From Haemaphysalis longicornis (taxonomy: Eukaryota > Arthropoda > Arachnida > Ixodida > Ixodidae), in NCBI GenBank assembly GCA_013339765.2, contig CM023456.1, forward strand, positions 86,785,636 through 86,849,635: 64,000 nucleotides of DNA, given 5' to 3'. The notes beneath the pieces are model-generated. The model was not told the origin of the DNA. It was given only the letters and a program-made list of their open reading frames with translations, and ran no database searches. Below, in pieces: positions 25,020-35,300 of this stretch (positions are counted from its first letter, which is position 1; each line of letters starts with the position of its first letter). A program made the translations under genes and the position numbers.

Positions 25020-25687
25020 TTATTTATTCATATAAACCTTACAGGCCCTATCAAAGGGCATAGAGTAAGGGGGGCATTTGAAAACGTAATGACACTTCAA
25101 AGCATAAATTTGAAACAGGAATATCGTAACAACAAAATGTAAAGGCATTTTACATATTTCGAAGTACAAAGTGATCACTTTTTGACCGTACATGAACACT
25201 TGTGGCTGTTAACGTAGCGGAAAAGCCCGCAATTTAAAAAAAAAAAAAACACTACATACACGCCAATCCTGGTAATAGGCGTTGCAAAAAAAAATTTTAA
25301 CAGCAATAAATAGTTGTAAAGCACAAGTAGCTGACGGCTAAATGATTCAGGGTTATATATGGTGGCAATGTTATCAGGCAGATCATTCCAAAGGCGAATA
25401 AAAACGAGGCAGCGTGAATGAATTAAATACATTGGTTTTACCGTATATGCGCATAAACCTGGACTGATTATGCAATCTGCGTGAAAAAGAATTAGGTATT
25501 TGAAGTGGTAGCCGGATTCGTTTATGGGAGAAAATATATTTATGGAAGAGGCAAAAAGCAGCAATATTACGCCGGCTATCTAATTGTGGCAATTGCAGGT
25601 CTAGTTTTACTCGTGTTATGCTGGAGTTCAAATTGTAGTTAGGTGATATGGCGCGGGCTGCTCTATTCGGCATCATTTCTATCATAT
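25020..25687 (-). mobile_element. LINE fragment, 3' half, right beta copy (split by gypsy)
   Basis: Same minus-strand LINE as 6446-7400. Minus-strand frames give 'MMPNRAARAISPNYNLN' near 25650, 'RRNIAAFCLFHKYIF' near 25560 and 'FIRLWNDLPDNIATIYNPES' near 25340-25400, then a 3' UTR and an AATAAATAAATA tail at about 25018-25032. This is the RT thumb/C-terminal region of a CR1/L2/Jockey-type polyprotein. Frameshifts and stops are present. Its upstream part continues at 30657-30945 beyond the gypsy insertion. Confidence 0.75.
25684..25687 (+). repeat. Gypsy target-site duplication, left (atat)
   Basis: The four bases 'atat' precede the 5' LTR and recur after the 3' LTR (30657-30660). The uninterrupted left beta copy reads 'ttctacatatttatta' near 7110, giving the empty site. 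Confidence 0.85.
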
Positions 25688-25903
25688 TGTCACGTACCCC
25701 CAAGAATCTGAATGAACATTTAATTTGTGACATCCCAGCCAAGGCGACGACGACGACGAACGAGCGTCGTCTCATCATCATCTGTGTTTTGCTCTGGCAG
25801 CTGGAGTGCTTCGCGGTCAAGAGCGGTCTTCTCCGATGTTTCTTCTATTAGCGTTTTAGTAAAGCTCACCAACACCCCCAACGCGCATTTTCTGTACGTG
25901 ACA
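25688..25903 (+). repeat. 5' LTR of gypsy element
   Basis: 216 bp, beginning TG and ending CA, with perfect 10 bp terminal inverted repeats 'tgtcacgtac' / 'gtacgtgaca'. In Ty3/gypsy elements the 5' LTR carries the promoter; I see no convincing TATA box. A 'cgacgacgacgacgaacg' run lies at about 25744-25763. Confidence 0.97.
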
Positions 25904-25922
25904 CTGGTGGAGGTTGCGGGGT
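25904..25922 (+). promoter_or_regulatory. Putative primer-binding site
   Basis: Two bases after the 5' LTR, 'tggtggaggttgcgggg' begins with the TGG expected to pair with a tRNA 3' CCA end. I could not identify the tRNA. Confidence 0.5.
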
Positions 25923-25933
25923 ACGACAACCCC

Positions 25934-26815
25934 ATGCAAAGGACCCCTTCGGCCAGCCCGGAACGGCCTCGCCCTGTCCACACACCTGTCCATCGGGCTA
26001 GTCGTCGCCAACGCGGACTGTTTCCAGAGTGCGGTTACCTTGACTTCACCGCACGTAGACGTCAAGCCCCGGCACCCCAAGTAATGGCGCAACAACTCAC
26101 CTCCCAGGTAACTCTCCAACAGCCGCGTACGCCGGCTATTTTTCACGGTGAGGTATTTGAGGACGTCGAGGACTGGCTGGAGCAGTTTGAGCGGGTCGCA
26201 TCGTTCAACCAGTGGGACGCTCGTCAAAAGCTGCGTGAGGTTTATTACTCGCTAGAACATGGTGCAAGGACGTGGTTCGAGAACCGCGAAGCGAGGTTAT
26301 CTACTTGGGAGGAATTTCGCCAGGAGCTGCTGGAGTCATTCGCCAGCATCGACCGCCGTGACCACGCTCAGCGCCTTTTGGAGTCTCGCATCCAAAAACC
26401 GAACGAGACGGTGGCGATGTTTGCAGAGGACATGGCACGCCTCTTCCGTAGAGCCGACCCTGAAATGTCGGAGCCGAAGAAACTACGGCATCTAACGCAT
26501 GGTGTGAAGGAACAACTGTTCGCTGGCCTCGTACGAAATCCACCCCGCACAGTGAAGGATTTCATTAAGGAGGCCACAGCCATCGAGCGTGCCCTGCGGG
26601 ACAGATGGCGGCAGTATGACCGGGTTACCGACGGTTTTCCAAGCGCTACTGCTGCAGCGACTGCATCCAGTGACAGGTCACTGCGTGAGCTCGTGCGATC
26701 GATAGTTAGGGAGGAACTACAGCTGCACGGGATAGGCTCTTCGCAGCCTTCTCATGCTTCTGTCGCCGACATCGTGCGTCGGCGGGATACTGCGAGGCAG
26801 ATTCCCAAGCCCTAG
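25934..26815 (+). pseudogene. gag: Gypsy gag (Retrotrans_gag domain, no zinc knuckle)
   Basis: Open frame of 293 codons from an ATG at 25934; a later in-frame ATG at 26084 is an alternative start. The basic, Pro/Arg-rich N terminus is followed by a capsid-type helical domain (about residues 69-230). Its landmarks are 'FHGEVFEDVEDWLEQFERVA', 'WEEFRQELLESFASIDRRD' and 'ETVAMFAEDMARLFRRADPE', which match the Retrotrans_gag family. Gag forms the particle that packages element RNA. The frame ends at a TAG (26813-26815) before any CX2CX4HX4C nucleic-acid-binding knuckle. I found no knuckle in any frame up to the protease, so the C terminus is probably truncated or deleted. Confidence 0.85.
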
Positions 26816-26890
26816 GCGGGGAAACTAAAAGCAGCAACATCTGGAGGCAGGGTTGCTCGTAGCCTACCTACGCAAGACCTTCAAAACCCC

Positions 26891-27229
26891 TTGACGTCTC
26901 CGACGAAAAAGGATACCGCAAGAATGTCTTTCGCCGAAGCTGGAAACGCCGACCTCGTAATTTGTATAGATGGACATGAAGTGGTTTATCTGATAGACAC
27001 TGGTGCAGACTACTCTATAATTAGTCAGACCCTCGCCGATCGGTTAAAAAAAGTGAAGATGCCGTGGCCTGGACTTCAGATTCGATCTGCTGGAGGCCAT
27101 TTAATGACTCCAGTAGGGAAGTGCACCGCCAGAATTACCATTGGTGACGCTGATTTTGTCGGCGGTTTCGTGGTCCTTGCGGTGCGCTGCAAGGATCTTA
27201 TTTTAGGGATGGACTTTTTAAGGGAATAG
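26891..27229 (+). pseudogene. pol: Gypsy pol: aspartic protease segment
   Basis: A retropepsin-type domain. The catalytic loop is 'YLIDTGADYSII' (about 26985-27020) and the C-terminal 'LILGMDFL' motif is near 27200. It would cleave the Gag-Pol polyprotein. The frame is ended by a TAG at 27227-27229, where the next residues continue the same domain pattern. This looks like a single-base Tyr-codon loss, not a natural terminus. An in-frame ATG is at 26924, but the native product would probably be translated as part of Gag-Pol. Confidence 0.88.
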
Positions 27230-28360
27230 AACGCTGTGATCGACATTAGTGAACGCCTAATTACATTCTCGTCGAGCCACCGCCTACCAGAACTCGCAGC
27301 ATGCCGAGCGCCGTTGCGGGTTATCGACGAGGACGTGAACATACCACCGCGGTCCTGCATGCTAGTTTCAGTTCACTGCGACATGTTTAGCACTGTTGAC
27401 GGCATAGCAGAGCGAATCGATGAACTTTTGTTCCGTCATGGCATCGCGGTTGCTCGAGGCGTGTTGCATTTAACCGATGGCCGTGCAGCATTGCTGCTTA
27501 CTAACTTCAGCAATGAACGCCAACATGTCGCCAAAGGCACGACAGTTGCCTATTTCGAAGACATAGCTGATGGCGAAGACTGCTTTGCGTTACAAGGCGC
27601 CACACCTGGTGAAACCAGCTCCAATTCCATCATCGATGTCAACTCCGGCTTGCCTCTAAGTGAACAACAAGCACTCCTCGCGCTGCTGACGACCTTCAAG
27701 GGCTGTTTCTCTTCGACATCTGGCGTGCGTCAAACTCCGCTTACAAAACATCGCATCATTGTTGATGATAATGTGAGGCCACTTTGCCAAAACCCCTATC
27801 GTGTCTCTGCGAAGGAACGGGATGCAATTCGCAGCCAAGTGGAGCAGATGTTGCGCGATGATGTCATCCAGCCTTCTCGAAGCCCGTGGGCATCACCCGT
27901 CGTTCTGGCCAAAAAGAAGGAGGGCACATTGCGATTTTGCGTTGATTACAGAAAGCTCAATCAAGTGGCAAAGAAGGACGTGTACCCGTTGCCCCTTATC
28001 GATGACTCCCTCGACAGGCTTCGTCATGCCCGTCACTTTTCGTCGATGGATCTTAAGAGCGGGCACTGGGAGATCGAGGTGGACGAGCGCGACCGCGAGA
28101 AAACAGCCTTCATAACGCCGGACGGACTTTAAGAATTTAAAGTGCTCCCTTTCGGCTTGTGTTCGGCACCGGCAATATTCCAACGAATGATGGACACTGT
28201 TCTTTCCGGTCTCAAGTGGCAGACGTGTCTAGTCTACCTTGACGACGTTATCGTGTTCTCGTCAACCTTTTCAGAACACTTGAAAAGACTATCCTGTGTG
28301 CTTCGCGCCGTAAGAGCAGCTGGTCTCACACTTAAAGCGGAAAAGTGTCATTTCGGGTAG
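27230..28360 (+). pseudogene. pol: Gypsy pol: reverse transcriptase segment
   Basis: RVT_1-type domain in order: 'SRSPWASPVVLAKKKEGTL' (about 27880), 'FCVDYRKLNQ' (about 27937), 'FSSMDLKSGHW' with the first catalytic Asp (about 28040), 'LPFGLCSAPAIFQRMMD' (about 28147) and the catalytic 'YLDDV' (about 28237). It copies element RNA into DNA. Two stops interrupt it: TAA at 28130-28132 between the 'TPDGL' and 'EFKVLPFG' motifs, and TAG at 28358-28360 after 'EKCHFG'. Both sit where relatives have Tyr, so both are probably single substitutions. The same reading frame resumes after each. Confidence 0.93.
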
Positions 28361-29209
28361 CAAGAACTACGCTTCTTGGGCCACGTTGTCAGCCATGCCG
28401 GCATCAAGCCCGATCCTGACAAAGTATCCGCCGTGCCCAACTTCCCGACGTCTGCCGACAAAAAGGCCGTACGGCGATTTTTAGGCATATGCTCCTATTA
28501 CCGGCGCTTCATCCCAAACTTTTCCCACATCGCGGCTCCGCTAACAAGCCTCACCCGCAATGACGTCGCCTTCGTTTGGACCACTGAGCAGCGGGGTGCT
28601 TTCGAGAACCTGCGGCGTCGCAAACAAGTGCCGCCTGGGCTCGCCCATTTCGATGAAGATGCGGCCATTACAATCCATACGGACGCCAGCAACCTTGGCC
28701 TTGGGGCAGTGCTGATTCAATGGCAAGACGGCGCGGAAAGAGTTGTCGCTTACGCAAGCCGAACACTGTCCCGCGCGGAGTCTAACTATGCAGCTACAGA
28801 GAAGGAATGCCGGGCTGTTGTGTGGGCGGTCTTGAAATTCCGGCCGTACCTCTACGGTCGCCCATTTCGAGTTGTTAGCGATCACCACTCTCTTTGTTGG
28901 TTGGCCAGTTTGAAAAACCCTACTGGTCGCCTCGCCCGCTGGAGCCTTCGACTTCAGGAATTTGATATGACGGTCGTCTTTAAATCAGGGAAACAACATT
29001 CTGACGCCGACTGCCTGTCTCGAGCTCCAGTCGAATGCCCTGTACCGGAAGATTATGACGACGCGGCGTTTCTTGGTGCCATCGACGCCACAACGTCGTC
29101 CGATCAGCAAAGGGATGACGTTGAGTTGCAGCCACTTTTCGATTTTCTGGAAGGGCGAACTACGCACAAGCCAAAGCTGTTCATACGTGGACTCCAATCT
29201 TTTTCTTAG
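28361..29209 (+). pseudogene. pol: Gypsy pol: RT thumb/connection and RNase H segment
   Basis: Follows RT in the same frame. 'ELRFLGHVVSHAGIKPDPDK' and 'RRFLGICSYYRRFIPNFS' form the connection (28370-28530). The RNase H domain shows 'TIHTDASNLGLGAVL' (about 28670), 'YAATEKECRAVVWA' with the conserved Glu (about 28790) and 'VVSDHHSLCWL' with the conserved Asp (about 28875). It would degrade RNA in the RNA:DNA hybrid. Ends in a TAG at 29207-29209; matching sequence continues in frame afterwards. Confidence 0.92.
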
Positions 29210-30365
29210 AGAAACAACATCCTCTACAAGCGGAACTTCGCCCCGAATGGAAGAGACTTTCTTCTTGTTATTCCCGCGAGACTTAGACAAGAAATACTAC
29301 AGGCCTGCCACGACGACCCAACCGCTGGTCACTTAGGTTATGCACGTACGATGTCCCGAATTAAACAGAGCTACTACTGGCCCAAACTTCCTTCGACAGT
29401 GAAGCAATACATTCGTACCTGCCGTGACTGTCAGCGACATAAAACACCACCGGGACGCCCAGCCGGTTTTCTTCAATCTGTCCAAATACCGGAAACACCG
29501 TTTCAACAAATCGGCATGGACTTCTTGGGCCCCTTTCATACGTCTCATGCCGGCAACAAGTGGATACTTGAAGCCACTGACTATCTTACACGATACGCCG
29601 AAACGAAAGCCCTCCAGCGTTGCACAGCTCTCAAGGTGGCCCACTTTTTCAAAACATTGTTTTGCGCCATGGAGCTCCGGTAATTGTGATTACAGACAGG
29701 GGTACCGCATTAAACGCAGATTTGGTGCGCGCCGTCATGAACCTCACAGGTACTTCCCACCGAAAATCGACAGCTTACCATCCGCAGACAAACGGACTGA
29801 CAGAAAGGTTAAACAAACCACTTGCAGACATGCTGAGCATGTACGTCGACGAGCAACACAGGAGTTGGGGCCAAGTTCTACCATACGTGACTTTTGCCTA
29901 CAATACCGCCAGGCAAGAAACCACACGCATGACGACATTCGCTCTTGTGTACGGTCGGGAGGCAACCACAATGTTAGATGCCATACTCCCTCACGACGGG
30001 GGGGGGGGGGGGGGGGTGACGACACGACTGCGCAGGAGTTCGCCCAGCGCGCGGAAGAGGCGCGTCAGCTCGCAAGACATCGAATCAGGCAACAACAGCT
30101 GCATGATGCTACTACTTACAATGCTCGCCACAGGCACGCCGCTCTCCAGCCTGGTCACAACGTGTGGGTATGGAGCCCTATCAGACGAAGAGGGCTATGC
30201 GAGAAGCTCATGAAGCGCTACTTCGGGCCCTACAGAGTACTACAGCAACTTAGCGACGTCACGTATGCAGTTACTCCGGTGGACAGCGTTTCCACAATGC
30301 GCCGTCGTCGTCAGCCTGAGGTCGTCCACATATAGTCCGCATGAAACCATTCTTCGCCAGGACGT
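29210..30365 (+). pseudogene. pol: Gypsy pol: integrase segment (frameshifted)
   Basis: An HHCC zinc-binding module ('CHDDPTAGHLG' about 29308, 'CRDCQRHK' about 29420) precedes an rve catalytic core with all three acidic residues present: 'GMDFLGPF' (about 29515), 'ITDRGTAL' (about 29692) and 'NGLTERLNK' (about 29791). It would join element DNA to the host genome. Reading changes frame near 29645 within 'cactttttcaaaa', and again at a 19-G homopolymer (29998-30016). After that 'RQLARHRIRQQQLHD' and 'PGHNVWVWSP' give the C-terminal GPY/F-type region ('YFGPYRVLQQ', about 30215). The very end is also out of register near 30333. Confidence 0.92.
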
Positions 30366-30425
30366 GACGGTTCGCAAATGAAGTTCCGCTCCTTTCTGCC
30401 TTAGCATCGGGACGATGCTTCCTTT

Positions 30426-30440
30426 GGAGGGGAGGTAAAC
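30426..30440 (+). promoter_or_regulatory. Polypurine tract of gypsy element
   Basis: Purine-rich 'ggaggggaggtaaac' immediately upstream of the 3' LTR, the expected plus-strand priming site. Confidence 0.7.
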
Positions 30441-30656
30441 TGTCACGTACACCCAAGCATCTGAATGAACTTTTAATTTGTGACATCCCAGCCAAGGCGA
30501 CGACGACGACGAACGAGCGTCGTCCCATCATCATCTGTGTTTTGCTCGGGCAGCTCGAGTGCTTCGCGGTCAAGAGCGTTCTTCTCCGCTGCTTCTTCTA
30601 TTAGCGTTTTAGTAAAGCTCACCAACACCCCCAACGCGCATTTTCTGTACGTGACA
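30441..30656 (+). repeat. 3' LTR of gypsy element
   Basis: 216 bp matching 25688-25903 with about 9 differences by eye and the same 10 bp terminal inverted repeats. It is followed by 'atat' (30657-30660), the right target duplication. Confidence 0.97.
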
Positions 30657-30945
30657 ATATTTATTAATTGTGGTGAGGAGACCGAATTGGGTAGGCCAAT
30701 TTTAATTGTGGCAGGATGAATGCTAGAAGGGCGAGTTTACGAATGTTAGGGGATGAATTTCGTATCGCTAACTATTATTTCATTCAGGAGCGAAACAGAA
30801 AAAAAAATCGTTTGGTTTTTGGTATGAGTGGAAAATTTAGGTAATAATGGATTAATTTCAAGTTCCATGCATCGAGGTAAGAGACTGCCGTCGAACTGCG
30901 TGCAAACAATAATCGTTCGTCCCGCTCATGTTCTTGGGCAGGCTT
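30657..30945 (-). mobile_element. LINE fragment, upstream half, right beta copy
   Basis: Continuation of the minus-strand LINE on the other side of the gypsy insertion, matching 7112-7400 of the left copy. Minus-strand translation includes 'LAFILPQLKLAYPI', the post-catalytic RT region. It stops at 'ttgggcaggctt', where an unrelated insertion starts. Confidence 0.75.
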
Positions 30946-31095
30946 GCTGCCTGCTTCCATGCGCTCTCTGTCTGTGTCGATAGGCGCAGTGCAGAGCTCC
31001 CTTCGTGATGCCCGCGCGCGTCTGGCTGCAATAAAGACGTGGCAGAATTTTCATTTATTTATTTAATTTTTTATTTATTTATTTATTTATTTATT

Positions 31096-31126
<31 letters not shown>

Positions 31127-31238
31127 GTTATTTATTGTAAATACTCTTATTAACCCTACGGCATTGTTGTAGGGAATGAGTTATTCAGAAACAAACACGA
31201 ATATTTTGAATCACGACGTAAGAATAAAGAAGAAAAAA
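30946..31238. mobile_element. Insertion with (ATTT)n run, probably a minus-strand LINE 3' end
   Basis: Absent from the left beta copy, where 'ttgggcaggcttt' runs directly into 'acatagtttgcg'. It holds a (ATTT)n microsatellite at about 31051-31137, then 'aaccctacggcattgttgtaggg'-type sequence. Read in reverse, this resembles the 3' UTR and (AAAT)n tail of LINEs like the one next to it. Identity is tentative. Confidence 0.5.
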
Positions 31239-31569
31239 TACATAGTTTGCGTTAACACCAGCGTACACGAGGTACGCGAAGAAGCATATTACCGCAGCAC
31301 ACTTAATGGAAGTAGGTATAAGTCAAATTGCCCTCTCACGCAAATGCTGCAAGAACACAGCCAAAATCATTTCATTAGGTGTGGCAGCAATTGTCGGGCA
31401 GGGCATTCCTATATTTGATAGTTTCTAGAAAGAGACGCTTCCAACGCGCATGCGCGCCATGAATAGTCACCAATTTTCACGCGGTTTTCTGCGCGCGTAG
31501 ATATGTATATTTGGGAGACCGAAGGGGCTGATGTTGGTACTTTGCTACCTGCTTTCATACAATCCGTGT

Positions 31570-32388
31570 ACAGATTAAACACATGCGTTTCAGAGTGTTC
31601 CATGAGACCCAGCGTTTTAAAGCTGTAAATATGATATCACAACTATAGGAGTTAATAACAAAGTGCCGAACCGGACTTCAAGCTCGTGAAACGAGGAGTG
31701 GCCACAGCCGTTTTAAAAAACGCCCTATTTAGATCGTGTCATCACCAAATAGAGGCGATGTTCCTGGACCAGGTCAAGCGCCTAAAATCATCCGGATACC
31801 CTGAGGACCTCATCCGCAGCCTGTCAAACAAGTTGCTGACGGAAGAGCGGGTAGGAATACGTCCCAAGCCAAGCAAGGAACACAGGACCACGACGGTCAT
31901 CCCATACGTTCACAGCGTCTAACACAAGCTAAAAAGGATTGTGGAACGCTCAGGGGTGCGAGTCTTGTTTTCTGCTCACAACAAGTGGGGCGGCCTTTGC
32001 AAGACGGTGAACTCGGAAGAACCTAGGCGCAACGTCTGCAACAAGGGACACATAATCGCGTTTTGTCGAGTGTGGGACCAAAGCAGTGTACGAGATTCCC
32101 CTGTCCAGCGGTGGCTCGTATATTGGACAAACAGGACGATGTGTGAATGACCGTCTTCGGGAACACGCTAACGACATCAAATCCGGTACCGGCAGTAACA
32201 TTGCCACACATGTTGCTTCGTGCGCGAACGTGCCACCATGTGAGCCGTTGTTTGAGCATTGTCATGTTATTAAGCGCTATGGTGACCAAAGAACACGCGA
32301 TATCTTTGAAGCTTTTTTCTGTGCACGAGCGTGCGGGTGCATGCGTCAGAAAACCGTCAGTCGACTTGTTGCCTAAGGAGATTGCATA
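31570..32388 (+). pseudogene. Penelope-like element 3' fragment, right beta copy
   Basis: Paralogue of 7738-8450. Landmarks are 'FLDQVKRLKSSGYPEDLIR' near 31770, 'TTTVIPYVHSV' near 31890 (followed by a TAA), 'GVRVLFSA' near 31960 and the GIY-YIG core 'GGSYIGQTGRCVNDRLREH' near 32107-32165. The linker ('TVIPYVHSV') and nuclease are in different frames. This copy has 'YEIPLSSGGSYIG', whereas the left copy has a base missing there. No reverse transcriptase core remains, so it is inactive. Confidence 0.85.
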
Positions 32389-35300
32389 TCTACAATCTTA
32401 ACTTTATCTTGTTTTAGTATTCGTCCTGGTTTTTTTTATATTCAAATAAAAAAAAAACAATCAAATCGTTTATTTTTCTTTCTTTTACAAAAGGATGGCA
32501 CAACCGCAAAAAAGCCACTGTTACCAGAGGCTTGACGAGGCGGCTTCCCCAGTTTCCGGCAGCAGCAGATATCACGACCGTATGCGATATTATTGCTTGT
32601 GCGCAATAAAATTTAATTCAGTTGTTAGTCCGCGCGCGTGTTTGTCTCTTTCGTGCCGTTTTTTGCGCTGTTTTTTGCCTTCAGTATGAACCAACTAGCC
32701 CGTCTTCACACTTAAGTACCGAATGAACTACGACTGTAAGAAGTAAACTAAACACAAAGCTAAAGTTAAAAGGAAAGTGAAATCGGATGAGTGAGAACAC
32801 TTGACCTCTTTGCTTGATACTGTATAACACGTTCTCCCTGCCGAATATTTGTCACCATGTTTAGGACGGTCAATTTTCTGCAAGTACGAAAACCACCGAT
32901 ATCATTAACACCCTACATTTATCAGAACTGCTGGCTCAGTCAAACTTTAACATATCGGTGTAACAACCAAAAGCGGCGATGTATATATATGCTTATTAAG
33001 GCGGTTGCGGTTTTGAATGGTATCTGAGGTACTCTACAATGACCCTCTATACGTTCAAACTAAGCATGTCAAGAGGTAAAATATACTCTAGTGCTAAGCG
33101 CGCGCCATACGCTCCCAGCTAAAGCACTGGTTTGCTTGCCAGCATTAGCTGAGCCACCCAGCTGATACCATTGTTACTGATTCCATTTGCCAACTCTACA
33201 TTTCGTATGACGAATGGTATAGCCGTATTAAATCACGGTTAATGCTTCAACGTTGTATTATGCGTTCATCAGATCACTCTGACGGGCTAGTTGGTCTGAC
33301 ATATTGGAAATAAAATTGCGCTGAAAGACGGGACGACCGAAGATGACACTACACAGCGCTGTGTGGTGTGCCTGTTTTTTGTGGTCACGCCTTTTAATCC
33401 AATTTTATTTCAAATTTGTATTTGCGCTCTTTGCTCAAGTTCAAACATGGGCAACAGGCATTTTAAATAACGCTTGTAACTATTCATGGGTTGTATATTT
33501 TCGTGGATGGTGCCGTAGGAATCTATACATCCACATCCTCGAATTGAATCAGTGTCCCGCGTACTGCCCAAGTTTGCAGCACGACATAAGCCAGCATTTC
33601 TTACAGGGAACAATTGCGCATACTTAATTAACTACGCCGTTAACATGCTGTGCTCGGGAACCCTGATTTTTATTTTTAGGCACTTGTGCAACGCAGCTGC
33701 AGCCTAATTAGGCTTTACGGACAATCCCGCCGTCCAGATTACAGAGGAAGTGCATTTTCGGCGATAAAGTAACTGGCGTTCAATACATGTAGCCAGGAAT
33801 AGGTGAACTTGTCCTAATTACGCCCTCATCCCGTTATCTGTAGGAGCTCTGCATTTGTCACCTGGCCATTTACGTGTTTATGTGACTCGCCTTTTGATGC
33901 GTTCCTAAATGCGCGCTCATTAGCTCTGGGAAAACCATTATTGCGTAGTGTAATTGAAGCTTTTTCTGTGGTGCAGTGCTTGCTACAACGACTGATTTTC
34001 TGGAAGAAAGCTTAGCGCTAAGGTAAAGTTCTTTTTGTGAAATTGGGTCTTTCTCGCTCGCTCTTTCTCAAACGAGCGACAATGCGGGGGCAAAAAGAAA
34101 GTTCCGCTTAACAATTTATTACTTAAGGCCTCACACGAATGCGAAATTTCCAGTTACTAGATTATTTTTTGCATCACTGAAGTTCTAACGACAATTATGC
34201 CACGCAGGATTTAACATGCCATAAGGGAGTGTTGATGCACAACCCGCAATGTGTCTCAATGAAATCTTTATTTCCTGCGTGCCATGAGGTATTTACTTAC
34301 GAAGGAGGAAACATGGGTGAAGAGCCGCTGCTGCTATAAATTGCGGTAAACATAAGTTCTGACATTGCAAACCTCCATGGATATGTCACAGCTACATGAG
34401 CCACGCTTTAGTGTCGACGGGGACCTAATCACCACAACAATGTTTGCAGCGACAGTATCTTGCTAGGTCTTCAGTTTTTAAGTGAAAGGGCCGTGAGCTT
34501 CTCTCTAACAAGTGCACCTTCAAAAGGAAGGTTAAGATATTTCCTTGTATTTCGTGTTATGGATATTGGCAATTTTTGCTTTTGGTACTAGTAACGACAC
34601 GGTTCCTCCGAAATAGATTGCCCGTCAAGGGCTAGGTTTTGGGAGGTAACCTAGTTCTTGCGTTTTGTCTCAATTTGCTTCTACCTAGCCTGCCTGAACA
34701 GGCAGCACACTTTTCTTTTATTAAACCTCGAGTGTCCCAATCAGCAACAGATCATCAGCTTAACGGTATACCTGTGCTGTGTTCTAGTAGCCGTTTTCAC
34801 TGCTTTTCTTTTTTATCGCTTACTGTTTGTTTATGACGTTCACTATAGCAACATCAAAGTCACTGCAATTTTTTGCATTTCTTGTGAGGTGAAAAGAACG
34901 TACAGCCACCTAGACACCGATATGTCATGACCTGCTTGGGAAATCAGATTAGCTCTGCGCACGACCGACAGTGAACAAACACGGCAGCAGACACGCCTGG
35001 ATCCCATCGACCGGCCTGTTGACAAATGCGCGCACGGCGTGCCTAGCATGTTCATGAATCTGTCAATGCGGATGTTCGCTGGGTGGGGCTAAGCGGACGA
35101 AATGGGGAAACCAAAAGATATATCGGCAAAGAAGGCGAATCGATAAATCACTTTTTAGAAAATGCTTACCCACTGCCTTACCTGTAAAAACACTTAGCGC
35201 TGCTTGCTCTAGCGCCACCTGTTAAAAATGTTTTTTTTTTTATTTCGGCTAAACACCGCGAACAAAAAACTATGAGTGATTCAGCTGTTTTGAAGTTCAT

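Larger units (their letters stand above)
25688..30656 (+). mobile_element. Ty3/gypsy LTR retrotransposon, near full length, inactive
   Basis: A 4969 bp element bounded by two 216 bp LTRs and a 4 bp 'atat' target duplication. Internal order is gag, protease, RT, RNase H, integrase, which is the Ty3/gypsy (Metaviridae-type) order. There is no envelope-like frame. It is inserted in the minus-strand LINE of the right beta copy and absent from the left copy. Coding is broken by four in-frame stops (27227, 28130, 28358, 29207), a frameshift near 29645 and another at a 19-G run (29998-30016). The LTRs differ at about 9 of 216 positions by eye, so insertion was not very recent. Confidence 0.97.
21850..32388. 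repeat. Duplicated block beta, right copy, expanded by insertions
   Basis: Matches 3330-8450 in the same orientation. It is longer because a Ty3/gypsy element (25688-30656) and a roughly 290 bp LINE-tail/microsatellite insertion (30946-31238) lie inside it. A 'ccgtacaccgtg' minisatellite has also expanded at 22815-22893. After 32388 the sequence continues 'tctacaatcttaac', with A-rich runs that may be the PLE's 3' flank and are absent from the left copy. Confidence 0.9.

Noticed and set aside
25934..30365. Gypsy element as a retrovirus-like (env-bearing) provirus
   Set aside because: No frame for an envelope protein lies between integrase and the 3' LTR; only about 75 bases separate them.
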